The notes beneath the pieces are model-generated. The model was not told where the DNA came from. It searched no databases and saw only the letters and a program-made list of their open reading frames with translations. A program made the translations under genes and the position numbers. DNA of 64,000 bases from Juglans regia. Taxonomy: Eukaryota > Streptophyta > Magnoliopsida > Fagales > Juglandaceae. The DNA is taken from the NCBI RefSeq assembly GCF_001411555.2, contig NC_049904.1:1-64000 (forward strand). The letters run 5' to 3'. Every line of letters starts with the position of its first letter. Position 1 is the first letter of the stretch. This document shows, one piece after another, positions 45,501 through 56,041 of the stretch.

Positions 45501-48500
45501 CTTCCATGTAACTAAGTTACCTCCCACAAAGGTACACCATCCAATACTCGATCTTCTATCTGAAGGAGATCTTACCTAATCAGCATCTGAATAAGCTTCA
45601 ATTTTAAGATGTCCATTTGGTCTATACAACAATCCAAGGCCAGGACCTCATTTAAAATAACAAAGAATATGGATTACAACATCCCAATGTGAGACCCTAG
45701 GTGTTTGTAGAAATTGGCTCACTAAACTCACTGCATAAGAGATATCAGGTCTAGTGATAGTAAGATAATTCAATTTTCTAACAAGTCTTTGATACCGACC
45801 TGGATCTCCAAAAAACTTCCTTCTCAAGAGTTTACGATTTGGGTCCATAGGAGTGTCAATAGGCCATGCACCCAACATGCCAGTTTCTTCCAGAAGATCA
45901 AGTACATATTTTCTCTGAGATAGATTAATACTTTTTTTAGATCTACCGACTTCAATTCCAAGAAAGTATCTAAGTTTGCCCAAGTCTTTGTCTGATGTAA
46001 AAATTGTTTCAGCTTAGCAATTCCAGCTGAGTCACTCCCAATAATTACAATGTCATCCACATATACAACCAACAAGATATGACCTGCATCACTATGTAGG
46101 TGAAATACCGAGTGGTCTGTTTGGCATCTATGAAGACCAAATGCCAATACAGCATTAGAGAACCTCACAAACCATGCCCAGGGAGATTGTTTCAAATCAT
46201 ATAATGCCTTTTATAACTTGCACACATTACCTCAACACTCCCCTTGAGCAACAAACCCAAGTGGTTGTTCCATATACACTTCTTCATTTAAGTCGCCATG
46301 TAGGACTGCATTTTTAACATTCAACTGAAATAAGGGCCAATCCAAATTAGCAGCAAGAGAGGTCAATACTCGAACAGAAGAAATTTTGACAACTGCGGAG
46401 AAAGTCTCTTCGTAATCAATGCCATAAGTTTAAGTGTAACCCTTAGCAACCAAGCCGGCTTTCAGACGTTCCACAGAACCATTAGGATGGAATTTGATTG
46501 TATATACCCATCAACAGCCAACAGGTTGTTTACCAGGTGGTAGAGGAACAAGATCCCATGTCCCATTATGGTGAAGAGCATCTATTTCATTTTTCATAGT
46601 TGTCCTCCATCCCGGATCATATAAAGCATTCTGAACTGTCTTAGGAACAGAAAGTTTTGAAAGTTGAGAAGTAAGACTTGAGATCAAGCATGACAAGAGA
46701 CATATTGGATAATCGGATGTTGAGTAACACAAGAACGAGTACCTTCTCGAAGAGCAATAGGTGGAGAGTCCGAAGTACTAGGTAACTCAAGATCTAAATA
46801 TGAAGACAAAGTTGGTGGAGAAATGGGAGCCAGGAGCTGCAAGCGACGTGAGTACACCTATAAAGGAACAAGGGGAGGCACTGAAGCTGGTTGGGTAAAA
46901 GTGGGTGAGTGTGCAGGAGAAAGGGTAAGAGTAGGTAATGGTAGAGGATCACACTTAACAACCGAAGATGTGTTCGATAAATAGGGTATGGACTCAAAGA
47001 AGGTGACATTAGCGCTCGTGAAGTAACGTCTAAGAGTAGGACTATAGCAGCGATATCCTTTTTGAGTCCGGGAATAACCAACAAAGAAACACTTGGTAGA
47101 ACGTGGATCAAGCTTACCAAAGCATGGGCCAAGGTTATGAACATAGCAAACACACCCAAAGATTTTTGGAGGGAGAGAAAAAGATGGAGAGGAAGGGAAC
47201 AAAATGGAGAAGAGAGAGGAACCATCAAAGACTGATGAAGGCATACGGTTAATAAGGTGACACGCAGTAAGAATACCATCACTCCAAAAAAGTTTAGAAA
47301 CATGCATGTGCAGTAGAAGTGCTTGGGTTACATCTAACAAATGGCGGTTTTTACGTTCAGCCACCCCATTCTGTTGGGGTGTATAAGAGCATGAAGTTTG
47401 AAGAAAAATTCCTTTATTACTTAAGTAGCAAAAGCACTAGATTGATATTCTTTAGCATTGTCAGAATGCAAAACTTGAGCTTTTTGTCTAAATGAAGTTT
47501 TAATTTCTTCTCGCAAGACTTTGAATATGAAAAGAAGTTCAGATCGTGCCTTCATCAGAAACAACCATGTCATATGAAAATGGTCATCAACAAATGTAAC
47601 AACTATATGTTGAATGGATGCCCCGAATGAGGCTTGGGTCTGCCTCTACCTATTTATGAATTGCATTATTCTGGAATCTTTGAAGAGTTTAGTTCTACAG
47701 CGTGTTACATTGGTATTTTTTTTTTTTTATCATTATTCTAATTTCATTTGTATGTCTAGAGGACCAAGTTCACGAGTTTCTGGGTTTGACCTCCCAACTT
47801 TAGAGCCAATGGAGAAGTCAAAAATTTATCTTTTGGGGCTGAATTTATATTATAATAAAAAGCTTTTGTAAATAAACCAAGCCCCCTTAAACTGCGATCT
47901 CATTTGGAATTACCCCCTAACTATCAATTTTGGCAATCACTCCCTTAAGCTACTAAAATATTGCAATTCTCCCTCCTTAATTAATTTGGCATAAATGCCA
48001 TTGATAGAAAAATAAAAGTCATATAATCGTAAAAATAAAAAATAAATAAAAACTTTAAAAAATAGTTATGAAAAAGAAAAAATTGGGAAATTTTTTGGAT
48101 GAATAAAAAAATTTAAAATAGCATTAAAAACATGAAAAAAGATTGAAAAATCAAAAACTTGAAAAATGTGAAAAATATTTTTAAAAAAAATAGTTGGTAT
48201 ATTTTGTGGTTGTGTTAGAATTTATAGTGGTAATTTTGTCTTTGTAGGGGAGATGGTACGTTACAATCTTTTAGTTGAGTTAGGAAGGGGTAGCTGAAGA
48301 TTGGGTGGAAGTTTGAGTGGCTTTATATTTTCCCCGAACAATCTTTTTGTATGTAATTTATATTTTTTATATATAATGATAGGAAACTATAAAACATAGG
48401 TGAAGACGCAAAAATACACACACACATATCTAACATGTTCACCAATCTGAAGATCTCTAACGTACAATATGGTTGTGACAGATCATAAATTGCAAACTAT

Positions 48501-50022
48501 GACACGTCCTGTTTTCTTGTGTTTAGGTTCTTCTAGCCCCTCCCCATGCCTCTGCCCATATTAAGTTAGGTTTGGATAGTGAGTTGAGATGAAAGTTAAA
48601 AGTGGGATAAAATATTATTATAATGTAATCTTTTAATATTATTATTGTTTTGGGATTTGAAAAAGTTGAATTGTTTATTGTATTTTGTGTGAAATTTGTG
48701 AAATTTGTAATGATGAGATGAAATGAGTTGAGAGCCCCTCTCAATCCAAACCGAGCCTTATAGCTCTCTGGTCACATGTGGGTTTATTTCTGACAGGATC
48801 TTATTTTCTTGTGGTTAGGTTCTTCTAAGCCGTTTGCGGTTGTTCTTGAGCCCTGGGTATCCATATGAGGAAATTTTAAGGACATTCCACAATCAGACCA
48901 GCATCATTATGTGCTCATACCTTCCCATTTTCACTAGCTTTAATAGAACCAAAGGTACACTACCTCTTACTTCATTGACCTTATATCTGAAGCGAGGACT
49001 CCATTGACATTATATTGTTCCATATCTAGTAAGTATCCTTCTAGGAAGCATACCATTTCACAACCAGATTTGACTGAATCAATCAAATTTATTTTGTTTC
49101 ATTTTGTTCTTTAAATTCTCAATTCTTTTTAAGAAAAAGGGCAGCTGAAAAGTCATTTCATTTATGAAAATACCAATATTTGAATAACAATTCAAAAATA
49201 TAATTTTTATTCAATTCAGTCAAGTCTGGTTGTCAAATGGTATGTTAAGTATCCTTTCCCTAATTTAATGTGGATGGAATTCGTTCTGATTCTTTGGAGA
49301 GTCTTTGCAGGGGGTTTGATTCAGTTAAACCATGGAAGGCCTCAACCTCTTCAATATGTGGTCAATGCAGCCTTTTTAGCTACGCTCTATGGTGATTATC
49401 TCGAAGCTGCAGATACACCTGGTTGGTATTGTGGGCCCAATTTCTATTCAACCAAAGTGTTGCGTGAATTTGCCAAAACACAGGTACATGATGTTTTAAT
49501 CTCCTTCAATAAATTTATTTTACCAATAAGAAAAGGTCTTGTAGGGAACTTGACTCTGGTCACGTGATAATAAGTGGGTGCTGATAAATGATGGACAATT
49601 TACTGTGGTGTTACATGCAGATTGATTACATCCTTGGAAAAAACCCTCGTAAGATGAGCTATATTGTGGGTTTTGGTAGTCATTACCCAAGACACGCCCA
49701 CCATAGAGGTGCATCTATCCCTAGGAACAAGATCAAGTATAACTGTAAAGGAGGCTGGAAATGGCGGGACAGTACGAAGCCAAACCCAAATACATTGGTT
49801 GGAGCTATGGTTGCTGGCCCTGACAAGCATGATGGTTTCCATGATGTTCGTACAAACTACAATTACACAGAGCCGACTCTTGCTGGCAACGCAGGTTTAG
49901 TTGCCGCACTTGTGGCTTTGTCTGGTGATGGGACTACTGGGATTGACAAGAACACCATTTTCTCTGCAGTTCCCCCCATGTTTCCAACCCCGCCACCACC
50001 TCCCGCACCTTGGAAACCATGA
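30507..50022 (+). CDS. KOR: KORRIGAN membrane-anchored endo-1,4-beta-glucanase (GH9A), complete
   Basis: Six exons (30507-30879, 31719-32029, 43486-43947, 48819-48954, 49311-49483, 49621-50022) join in frame at GT-AG sites into 618 residues, close to the ~620 of Arabidopsis KOR1, which also has six exons. The N-terminus [14 protein letters not shown] is the KOR cytosolic tail with a Tyr-based and a dileucine-type (SWLLG) sorting signal. A single membrane anchor spans residues 71-93, making a type II protein with the catalytic domain outside. GH9 residues: DAGD at 162-165 (Asp pair), HHRGASIP in the last exon, and [19 protein letters not shown] with catalytic Glu at 569. The proline-rich tail is typical. 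KOR acts with cellulose synthase complexes at the plasma membrane, Golgi and endosomes. Intron 2 (11.5 kb) and intron 3 (4.9 kb) are filled with transposons. Exons 4-6 are the right-hand copy of the 46.5-kb repeat. Confidence 0.95.
31103..31236. mobile_element. Small hairpin MITE in KOR intron 1
   Basis: About 134 bp with ~40-bp arms: GTGAATTGCGTAACC and CGCAATCGCTTTGAAAAA on the left pair with TTTTTCAAAGCGATTACGCG and GATTACGCACTTCAC on the right, with few mismatches. GC-rich ends stand out in an AT-rich intron. No target duplication is obvious. Confidence 0.6.
32074..32460. other. Possible LINE-derived sequence, weak
   Basis: The stretch TTTATTTATAAGTAAAAATA near 32099 resembles the reversed 3' end of the LINE at 44663-45040 (TTTTATAAGTAAAACAAG). 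The rest of this interval has no recognisable coding remnant, so the call stays tentative. Confidence 0.25.
32525..32715. repeat. Imperfect ~50-bp tandem repeat rich in GAGCTCGAG
   Basis: Three to four units of the type AGCTCGAGYCGAGTCRA, then TTATTTCTCAAGCTTTGCTCAT, in tandem. The open frame over it encodes only repeats. Confidence 0.7.
32765..32880 (+). mobile_element. 5'-truncated LINE, 3' end only
   Basis: Contains the L1-type plant LINE 3' end (CATGTATACTCCCTGTGTAA and ATAAAACTTCTTGATTACC) followed by an A-run. It is flanked by a 10-bp target duplication AATTAAAAGT (32755-32764 and 32881-32890). Confidence 0.75.
32991..34203 (-). repeat. 3' LTR of the Sirevirus derivative
   Basis: On the plus strand it runs TGAAAAAG to CTCAACA. 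It contains a minisatellite of ~55-60-bp units (about 33645-34090) built on GTTCCGCTCGAGCGCCACGT and CGAGCGAACCACTCTG, each unit holding a CGCTCGAGCG palindrome. Peptides translated from this array (ARARCRA type) are artefacts. Confidence 0.9.
34205..34600 (-). promoter_or_regulatory. Multiple polypurine tracts upstream of the 3' LTR
   Basis: The terminal tract (minus strand GCCAAAGGGGAAGA, next to TGTTGAGGG) is preceded by AGGGGGAGTAG-like tracts at about 34552-34566, 34572-34588 and 34591-34600. Repeated tracts of this kind are a recognised Sirevirus feature used in plus-strand priming. Confidence 0.65.
34625..35701 (-). pseudogene. Envelope-like/plant transposon-domain ORF with one internal stop
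   Basis: Minus strand: [14 protein letters not shown]..., [46 protein letters not shown], then a TAG at about 35129-35131, and the same frame continues [20 protein letters not shown], a Ser/Pro/Gln-rich stretch ([15 protein letters not shown]) and a coiled coil ([18 protein letters not shown]) to a stop near 34625. About 359 codons in all. This resembles the 3' ORF of Sireviruses called envelope-like, and a family annotated as a plant transposon protein. No membrane anchor or signal peptide is evident. Whether the TAG is a mutation or suppressed is unknown. Confidence 0.7.
37341..39365 (-). CDS. Sirevirus gag polyprotein (674 aa), open
   Basis: Starts about 128 nt after the primer-binding site. 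The N-terminal third is the copia-type gag capsid region ([53 protein letters not shown]). Next come a basic and acidic Ser-rich linker, a CCHC knuckle [14 protein letters not shown], and a predicted coiled coil ([20 protein letters not shown] onward). Two more knuckles, [14 protein letters not shown] and [14 protein letters not shown], follow. In the third, Gly before Cys-His is kept but Val is replaced by Cys. It ends shortly after VRQVWMRK, a position at which full Sireviruses run on into protease. The frame is free of stops, consistent with a young insertion or with selection for gag function. Confidence 0.88.
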   Translation of the reverse strand: MKAFLKSVDERVWVSITKGWREPVVIIEGVQTPKSVDNYSRDEISECGWNNKGLNAIFMAVSQEEFKRISMCENCKQAWDILEVTHEGTKAVKNSKLQMLTTSFEELRMKNDETFDAFYAKLNHVVNSSFNLGDKIPENRIVRKILRSLPERFRPKVTAIEESKDLDNMRIEELVGSLQTYEHTLPVDKKNKSIALNTINESSDESSDELAMSDKEVAFYAKKFRKMFVSRNRKNWGDKKKRFERVNRNSSSGKKEMSSKKYTRATKDKVQSDIQCHECHGFGHIRLECANYKKAIEKAKGASLNDNDSETSDSSKSPSPKKNRNYMAFTSSVGGQSHRSESTSENESVSGSESGDDDELEEIYEKLYKECVKLRKLNKAHIENIDICKRENEDLQGKLNEANCLTDQLQKRNVSLEDKVKMQGSELILLNDKLKNLSTGKQKLDKILNSGKSFGDKRGIGYIEGKSDVASTSKIPCKRVGKIMFVPASNENGKPQLLKKGKKPLHVQKPVPPPKRQGARNTSPICHHCGKVGHVRPDCFKLKNHHTPTFSKSRIVYPSKKSKKFLNASRYVSPSMRHEVHKANHVCHNCGKICHIRPNCFELRDHPKRIEKPYSRKGHQNLWSQVMVLTKQNEIINVKLDQLTTRQKVDKVNHPKVRQVWMRKGEEQTRHGID
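39493..39504 (-). promoter_or_regulatory. Primer-binding site, initiator tRNA-Met type
   Basis: Minus strand TGGTATCAGAGC begins two bases after the 5' LTR ends at 39507. It is complementary to the 3' end of initiator tRNA-Met and matches the site in the TRIM elements. Confidence 0.9.
39507..40720 (-). repeat. 5' LTR of the Sirevirus derivative
   Basis: Partner of 32991-34203 with about 11 differences, most in the CTCGAG minisatellite (about 40160-40610). It contains the element's promoter by position; no specific signals could be assigned. Confidence 0.9.
41527..42280. other. Intron 2 filler, nothing recognised
   Basis: Single-copy-looking intronic DNA in KOR intron 2 between the split hAT-like element and the TRIM cluster. 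No coding motif, LTR or inverted ends found. Confidence 0.4.
42281..42650 (-). mobile_element. TRIM remnant, inverted orientation
   Basis: Reverse-complement LTR ending at about 42432 (plus strand ...CATGGGGTATCAC; LTR start TGATACCCC in reverse), followed by internal sequence matching the other TRIMs (GTCTCACATTCTGGCTGGATAG). A second reversed LTR edge lies near 42620 (TAGGGTATCACACTCACCCC). The copy is degraded. Confidence 0.6.
42652..43099 (+). mobile_element. TRIM element, two LTRs
   Basis: LTRs 42652-42823 and 42932-43099 both start TGATACCCC and end GTTACA. The primer site is degenerate (AATGATATCAAAGTC). The internal stretch with AACCAGAAGTGTGGGACTTA matches the TRIM at 17465-17903, and a purine tract GGAAGGGGAGAGA precedes the second LTR. 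No coding capacity and no clear target duplication. Confidence 0.8.
43206..43440 (-). mobile_element. Tekay-like LTR end fragment next to KOR exon 3
   Basis: Begins TGTAACATCCCC like the LTR end at 13514 and shares further blocks (CAAATACTCAATAAGCAACTGC versus CGAATACTCAGTAAGTAGTAC, then a CATAC). Only the terminal ~235 bp remain. KOR exon 3 starts 46 bp further on. Confidence 0.6.
44602..47618 (-). mobile_element. Ty1/copia retrotransposon in KOR intron 3, degenerate
   Basis: On the minus strand: integrase ([13 protein letters not shown]; 47364-46858), RT ([32 protein letters not shown], then [13 protein letters not shown] near 46045), RNase H ([12 protein letters not shown] near 45450, [15 protein letters not shown]), purine tract CTTGAGGGGGA (45121-45131) and 3' LTR starting TGTTAGAGT at 45119. 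The 5' end is truncated near 47618. Stops and frameshifts are present throughout. A LINE is inserted in the LTR. The element straddles the 46500/46501 phase of the repeat without a break. Confidence 0.85.
44663..45040 (-). mobile_element. 5'-truncated LINE in the copia LTR
   Basis: 378 bp flanked by a 16-bp target duplication GCAACARCATATACAT (44647-44662 and 45041-45056, one mismatch). The minus strand encodes the end of an L1-type ORF2 ([16 protein letters not shown]), then a stop, a 3' UTR and an A-rich tail (plus-strand TTTTTTTTATAAGTAAAAC). Confidence 0.82.
48569..48753. mobile_element. Short MITE (copy of 2069-2253) in KOR intron 3
   Basis: Identical to 2069-2253 except A-to-G at 48700. 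It lies 65 bp before KOR exon 4. Confidence 0.65.
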
Positions 50023-51214
50023 GTTATTGTGTCACCTCATCTTCTATTGCCAAGTGTGCTGTATGACTAATGAGTTTTTGGTGCAGTAATAGTTTATGGT
50101 GTTCGTATCTCCTTATTGTTAAGAGAAATGCTACGACGAAGAAGGAGATGCACATAAGAAAGCAATGACTAACTTCCTAAAGGCAATGGGTTGGGGCCTG
50201 GTTGGGGATTCCAGGGTCATGGCCAGTGTTAAGAATCGATCACTGATACTTGGGAATGTCTCTTTCTTTTGAGTTTTTTCGTATATGTAATATATATGTA
50301 ACCATTATCATTCTTTAGACAAGAATTTAACAGTTTGAAATGAGTTCACAAATCAATTTCTATCTTACTGAATCAATTTTGTTTTATTCGTCGTATTGCT
50401 TTTTTATTCTTCCTAGCTTTGAAATTTTCCATAAAATTTCCATCCAATGGTATCTTGACCTTCCCGCGGCAGATCTCGGTATTCATGTCAATATATTCTC
50501 GGTTTGTGCCAATTGATTTCAGCCATTACATGAGTTTTCAATTCTTGAACGTTGTTGGCAACGAACTTTCTCTTGGTAACGCTCTGGTTAATTGGAGAGA
50601 GGACTCAAACTGCAGACGACACCCGATCTCATTTTAGCCAGCGTGCTAGATTGTAAATTTATAATTTGTCTTCCGCTGAATGTTTCGCAGGGAGACAATT
50701 ACATTTGCACTCCCATATTGTCTCTTACGTTGTCATTGGCGACAGAATAGGTCACCATGCATGTATGTATTCCCCACGACTGAGATTGGATAGGTTAATT
50801 ATCTTAGTTGGAACGGTAGAGTTCATTTTCAATCAGTTACTTGCCACACGTTGGCTAACAATGGTAGTACGATCTATCCCTTGGTGCTGTTGGTTGCTAG
50901 GGCCAAGTCATTCCTTTCGGGAAAGTTATCTTTGACGTTAATCAGACTTGTAATCTTGGGGAATGACTGAAGTTAAGAATAAAGCAAGAGCTTCTTTGTT
51001 ACCTTTCCACTTTAACTTTTCTACATTCTGTGCATTACATAAGAATGGTCACCATGAATCAATGGGAGTTGTTTGTTTCCTCCCATTGCATTAACAACTT
51101 GCGTCCACATTATAATGTTCTCCTTTTAGCTTTTACATATTCTTTGCCTCCCCAGCACAACCATCTCTGTCATATATACAAAGATAACCTCGTTGTGAAC
51201 TGCATTACAAGGGT

Positions 51215-54200
51215 ATGGAAGCGGAACTCAGTAGCTCCTTGGAGTATACGCCAACATGGATAGTTGCCCTTGTCTGCTCCATCATTGTTCTTATATCTGT
51301 TTGTGCTGAGCGAGCTCTTCATCACCTTGGAAAGGTATTCAAATTGTCGTGTGAGCTCTAACATTATTATCATAATGCCCATAGCCTTAATTAGTTTGTT
51401 GTTTGTTGGTGTTGGCTTCCCCATTCAGTTCTTGACGCATAAGGGACAAGATAAACTATATGGAGCCTTGCAAAAATTAATGGAAGGTTTGCTGCTCTCT
51501 CTCTCTCTCATAAGCCACATTCATAAGCCACATTCATAGCCATTTTTGCAACCCTATAATCCTCCCTCTCTCATTTTAACTTGCAAATTCAGCATGTACA
51601 AATATTTACATTATTTGCTAATTAAGCCTGATCAATGTGCTCCCCTGATGCTTGTTTACAGAACTGATGCTTCTAGGGTTCATTTCCCTTTTGTTAACGG
51701 TCTTTCAAGGTTTGATAAGTCGTATATGCATACCATCTCATCTTGCATCTTCCATGCTTCCATGCAAGAGGGACAAGGGTTCCTCAAATGGTTCCGAACA
51801 TAACTCTCATCGAGCTGTAAGAAATCAACGACAGCTTCTGTCTGAAGTTACTAATACAGGGCACTGTCTAAATGAGGTGTGTTAAAATCTTTGATTATAA
51901 CTTATTTTTTATACCTAACTTATTTTATTCTCAAGATGCTTGTAAATATTGATGTGCTATATATACGTGTGAAAATGAATAATATGCATTCCATCCATTT
52001 CAAGTGCAAATGATATAAAGGTGTCGCCTTAAAAGACAAAAATGATGTTTATCATTGAAATGGAAGTATAAGCTATCTAATAAAGCGGATATTCAATTGA
52101 TCCATACTTACATCTCTTGTTTTTTTTTTTCTTTTCATACTCAGGGAAAGGTTCCATTGTTATCATTGGAAGCATTACACCAACTGCACATTTTCATTTT
52201 TGTATTGGCAGTTGTTCATGTGATCTTCTGTGTCACGACAATGTTTCTTGGGGGAGCCAGGGTAATCTATTCATGCCTCTTACTTTAGTTTCCACTGCAA
52301 AAAGTGTTTTTATAATTCTATTTTCTTTTAAGAAGCTGTTATGCCTTCTGTATCTTTGTGCCCTTTGTTCGTGATAATGTCGCAATTTGAAATCTGCATC
52401 GCTTTAGTTCATGACAAGAATTTGTGGTTTTTACTCTTAATCTATTGTCCATTTGTTGCATTATTTACAAGCTCTTTGACAAGAATCTCATAGTTTATGT
52501 AATTTTTCTTCTGCATATGTAGATACGCCAGTGGAAGCGCTGGGAGGACGAAATTGCGAAGGAAATTGCGCAGTCAAGGAGAGGTAATCTGAACCTAGAT
52601 TTGTAATATATATTGAATGATACTTTATTAGCTAATTGAATTTTTTTTTTAACTGGAATGAACACATAAATAATCTTTTATGCAGATCCAAGTGCAACAA
52701 GGGGCAGTAGCACTCATGCTAACAAGTTTGTCAAAGATCATGCAATGGGATATTGGAAAAGGACAGCTATTGTTAGTTGGATGGTGAGTTTGAATTTATC
52801 TTTCCCAATTTTATTGAAATTCACAAAGTATGAATCTTGAGGTATCTGCATTTTTTCTTTTCTTTCATTAATTAGATGAGCTTAGAGCTTATCTCTTCAT
52901 ACTTTAATATCCCCAAATTAGTCAGAAAAGAACTCCATTGATACAAAAAATTATAGTTATTTCTTTATAAATTACAAAAACATCGTACACTGCTTATTTC
53001 TTAAGCATGACTGTTATCATAGTGTTGTCTTAAACTTTCATAATATTGTTCAGTGTCTGTCTGTGTGTCTCTTAATTTTATACCTGCTATTTTCTTATTT
53101 AAACTAATTCCCAACTAAGCAAGATGAAAGTTTAAGACGTAGGAATTACTAAATCCTACTTTTTTCATCATGAAACAATAGGATTATGCTACAGCTCCCG
53201 CTGGGAGCTCCCGCTGGAGGTGTAGTGTTATTTTATATGTGTTTTGTTTAAGTAATTTTTTATATAGATATTTTATTATTTTAAAATATTTTAAAAAAAT
53301 AAAATAAATTTAAAACATCATTAAGAAAATACTTTCTTAATCAGAAAGTAAAAAAATATATATTAAAAAATACTGAATCATGAAGTAAAATAAAAAATTA
53401 TAAAAAATATTTTTAAAAAAATAAAATAAATTTAGAACATCATTAAAAACACTTCCTTAAATAGAAAGTAAAAAAAAAATCATTAAAAAATATTTTCTTA
53501 ATCACGAAGTAAAATAAAAAATCATAAAATATGATTTTTTATTTTACTTCGTGATTAAGAAAATATTTTTTAATAATATTCTGAATTTTTTTATTTCTTA
53601 AAACTATTTAAAATTATTAAAAAAATCTATATAAAAAATAACTTAAAAAAAACACATAAAAAATACACTACTAATCTCCAGCGGGAGATAAAGCATTTTC
53701 CGAAACAATAACATCAGTGCATTGTTTGTCATTTATAAATTTTCTAGTTTTTAAAACAGTAACATCAATGCACTCTTTGGATGCTCCAAGCCAAACAAGT
53801 CGAGGTAATCGCTACTTTTCCAATGCACACAACAGGCAATGAGTTAACTTATAGGATTTAGTACGTAATGCTATAGAGAGTAATGCAAACTAAAGTGTCT
53901 CTCCATGTATGGCGTAGAAGAAAAAAGATGAGGTCAATATTCTGCTATGCGATGCTTTCCAGCTCACCAGATGTGCCATCAGCAGTATCGTGTACTCTGC
54001 AAACTTGGCTCTCATGTTAAGGGCCTGGCCCACCAATGTTAAGAGCACAATGCACAGTCTGGACTGCATTATACATATAAAATGTGGCAGCTCAAATTAT
54101 TAACTCGTTTATAACAAACACACCATCTTGCATAGTGATATTTGGTATAATAGATTTTGTTCAAGGAATTGCTCTATGCTTGTGATAATGTTTGAAGACT

Positions 54201-55762
54201 TTTTATGTTTATTGGTAGATATCATTCTTCAAACAGTTTTATGGCTCCGTTACCAAGTCAGACTACATTGTACTGCGACAAGGATTCATCAAGGTCAAAT
54301 TTGCATCCTTTCTACATACATACGCATATCCAGTTTGTTTCATATGTTACTTAAATCTGTTTTTTTGCTTCCGAGCAGGAGCACTGCACTAACGATCCTA
54401 GTTTTGATTTTCACGAGTACATGATGCGGACACTTGAAGTTGATTTCAAAAAAGTTGTAGGCATAAGGTAAAACCTAAAGGCATAGTTTAATTATTGAAC
54501 TATTTTCCAAGCGTCGGATTGTATTTTACACACTAACATTGCCACATTGTAGCTGGTACCTGTGGCTCTTTGTTGTGGCCTTTTTGCTACTGAATGTGGC
54601 AGGTAATTATGTGCTTAGATCTTGATTGTGTGCCTATACATCTCATTTCATGATTGGAATTCTGAATCTTACTCTTGTTTAAATTGAACAAGCAGGATGG
54701 CACACATATTTTTGGTTGTCCTTTTTGCCATTGATTGTAAGTGGCTTAGGTAGATTCCTAGTGGAAATCAGTTACTGTGAGTTATTTATGAATGGACATA
54801 ATTGGACTAATGTTTGAGATGGTTGGATTGACAGCTGCTACTCTTTGTGGGTGCCAAGCTAGAACACGTTATTACACGTTTGGCTATGGGGGTACAAGAG
54901 ATGAAGAGAGATGATCATGAAGCACAGCAGGTCACATATATGGCGAGGAAGGAGAAGGAGAAAGAACATGAAGCAGTAAGAGTGAAGCCTTCAAACGATC
55001 ACTTTTGGTTTGGTCGCCCTGCCATTGTTCTCGACATAATACACTTCATTTTGTTTCAGAACTCATTTGAGATTGCATTCTTCTTCTGGATCTTGGTGAG
55101 GAAACATATATCAGCTAGTTAGCTACGTAGTTCACATTTCGTTCCAAAACCGTACATCATACATACAACTGCATTATTAAGTTCTTCACATTTACTCCTT
55201 TGCAGAGCACATACGGATTCCACTCTTGCATCATGGAAAAAGTAGGTTACATTGTAACAAGACTTATTATGGGGTAATACTTGAGGGACGAGGAAATTAT
55301 GGAACATATTTTAATTTTTTGTTCTTGTCCCATCATATCATTCAGTTGCTCATGTGATAGTTTCTTTATGCAGGGTGATTGTTCAAGTGCTGTGTAGCTA
55401 CATCACCTTGCCTTTGTATGCTATTGTGACCCAGGTTAGATATACATGCTTCGTCGTTTGATCAATCGATAAGCTTCACCTGAGATATGAAAATCCTCAT
55501 TCTTTCTTACCTAATTTATTTTCACCACATGAAGATGGGTAGCAAAATCAGAGAACTATTTTTTCCTGGAGACGTGGGATCAATAATAGGTAGTTGGTTC
55601 AATGGCAACGAAGCACAAAGTCGCCCCTCTGAAGCAAGTCAGATACAAATGCAAACAATGAATAAAGAAATGACCCAGATTGGTCAGATTTCAGACCTAG
55701 CGACGATTGCGATTGAAGAAACTACAACATCAGTAACTGAGCTCCCTTCGGAAGCCCAATAG
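51215..55762 (+). CDS. MLO: MLO-like seven-transmembrane protein, copy 2
   Basis: Same 14-exon structure as copy 1, shifted by 46,500: 51215-51334, 51429-51486, 51662-51876, 52145-52261, 52523-52583, 52686-52783, 54219-54293, 54379-54467, 54553-54602, 54696-54736, 54835-55095, 55206-55273, 55374-55434 and 55535-55762; 513 codons, open. It differs from copy 1 by five amino acids and no silent change: Ile25Val, Glu46Gly, Gln49Lys, Tyr250His and Ile264Met (copy 1 to copy 2). His250 precedes the Cys of the conserved HC pair, so copy 2 looks closer to the family consensus. The C-terminal helix again lacks the basic residues expected for calmodulin binding. Confidence 0.93.
53181..53701. mobile_element. 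Mutator-like MITE in MLO copy 2 intron 6
   Basis: Same element, ends and GAAACAATA duplication (53172-53180, 53702-53710) as at 6681-7201, so it was present before the 46.5-kb duplication. Confidence 0.8.
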
Positions 55763-56041
55763 CCTTTTCCAATGCTATGTGGCCATTATCTCAAGTCTTG
55801 CTTCAGAAACATCACATGCTATGTGGCAATTTGATTTCAGATGGTAAAAGTTCACTTTAAAGATGGATCATAAGTAAGATTTTTTCCTTTAATTTTCATT
55901 AAAAAAAAAAACAGAAGAAATATTCTTTCTATAATAATAAAGGTCTTAATCTTTCATTTTCTGATGTGTGTTGTAGACTTTATCAAGTATGTTGTGGATC
56001 TTATAATATTGGGCAGTAAATTGAATGATTGTAATGGAAGT

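Noticed and set aside
46495..46506. Duplication junction at 46500/46501
   Set aside because: The copia frame (PVGC-stop-WVYTIKF) reads through without a break, so the true junction is elsewhere; 46501 is only where the match to the window start begins.
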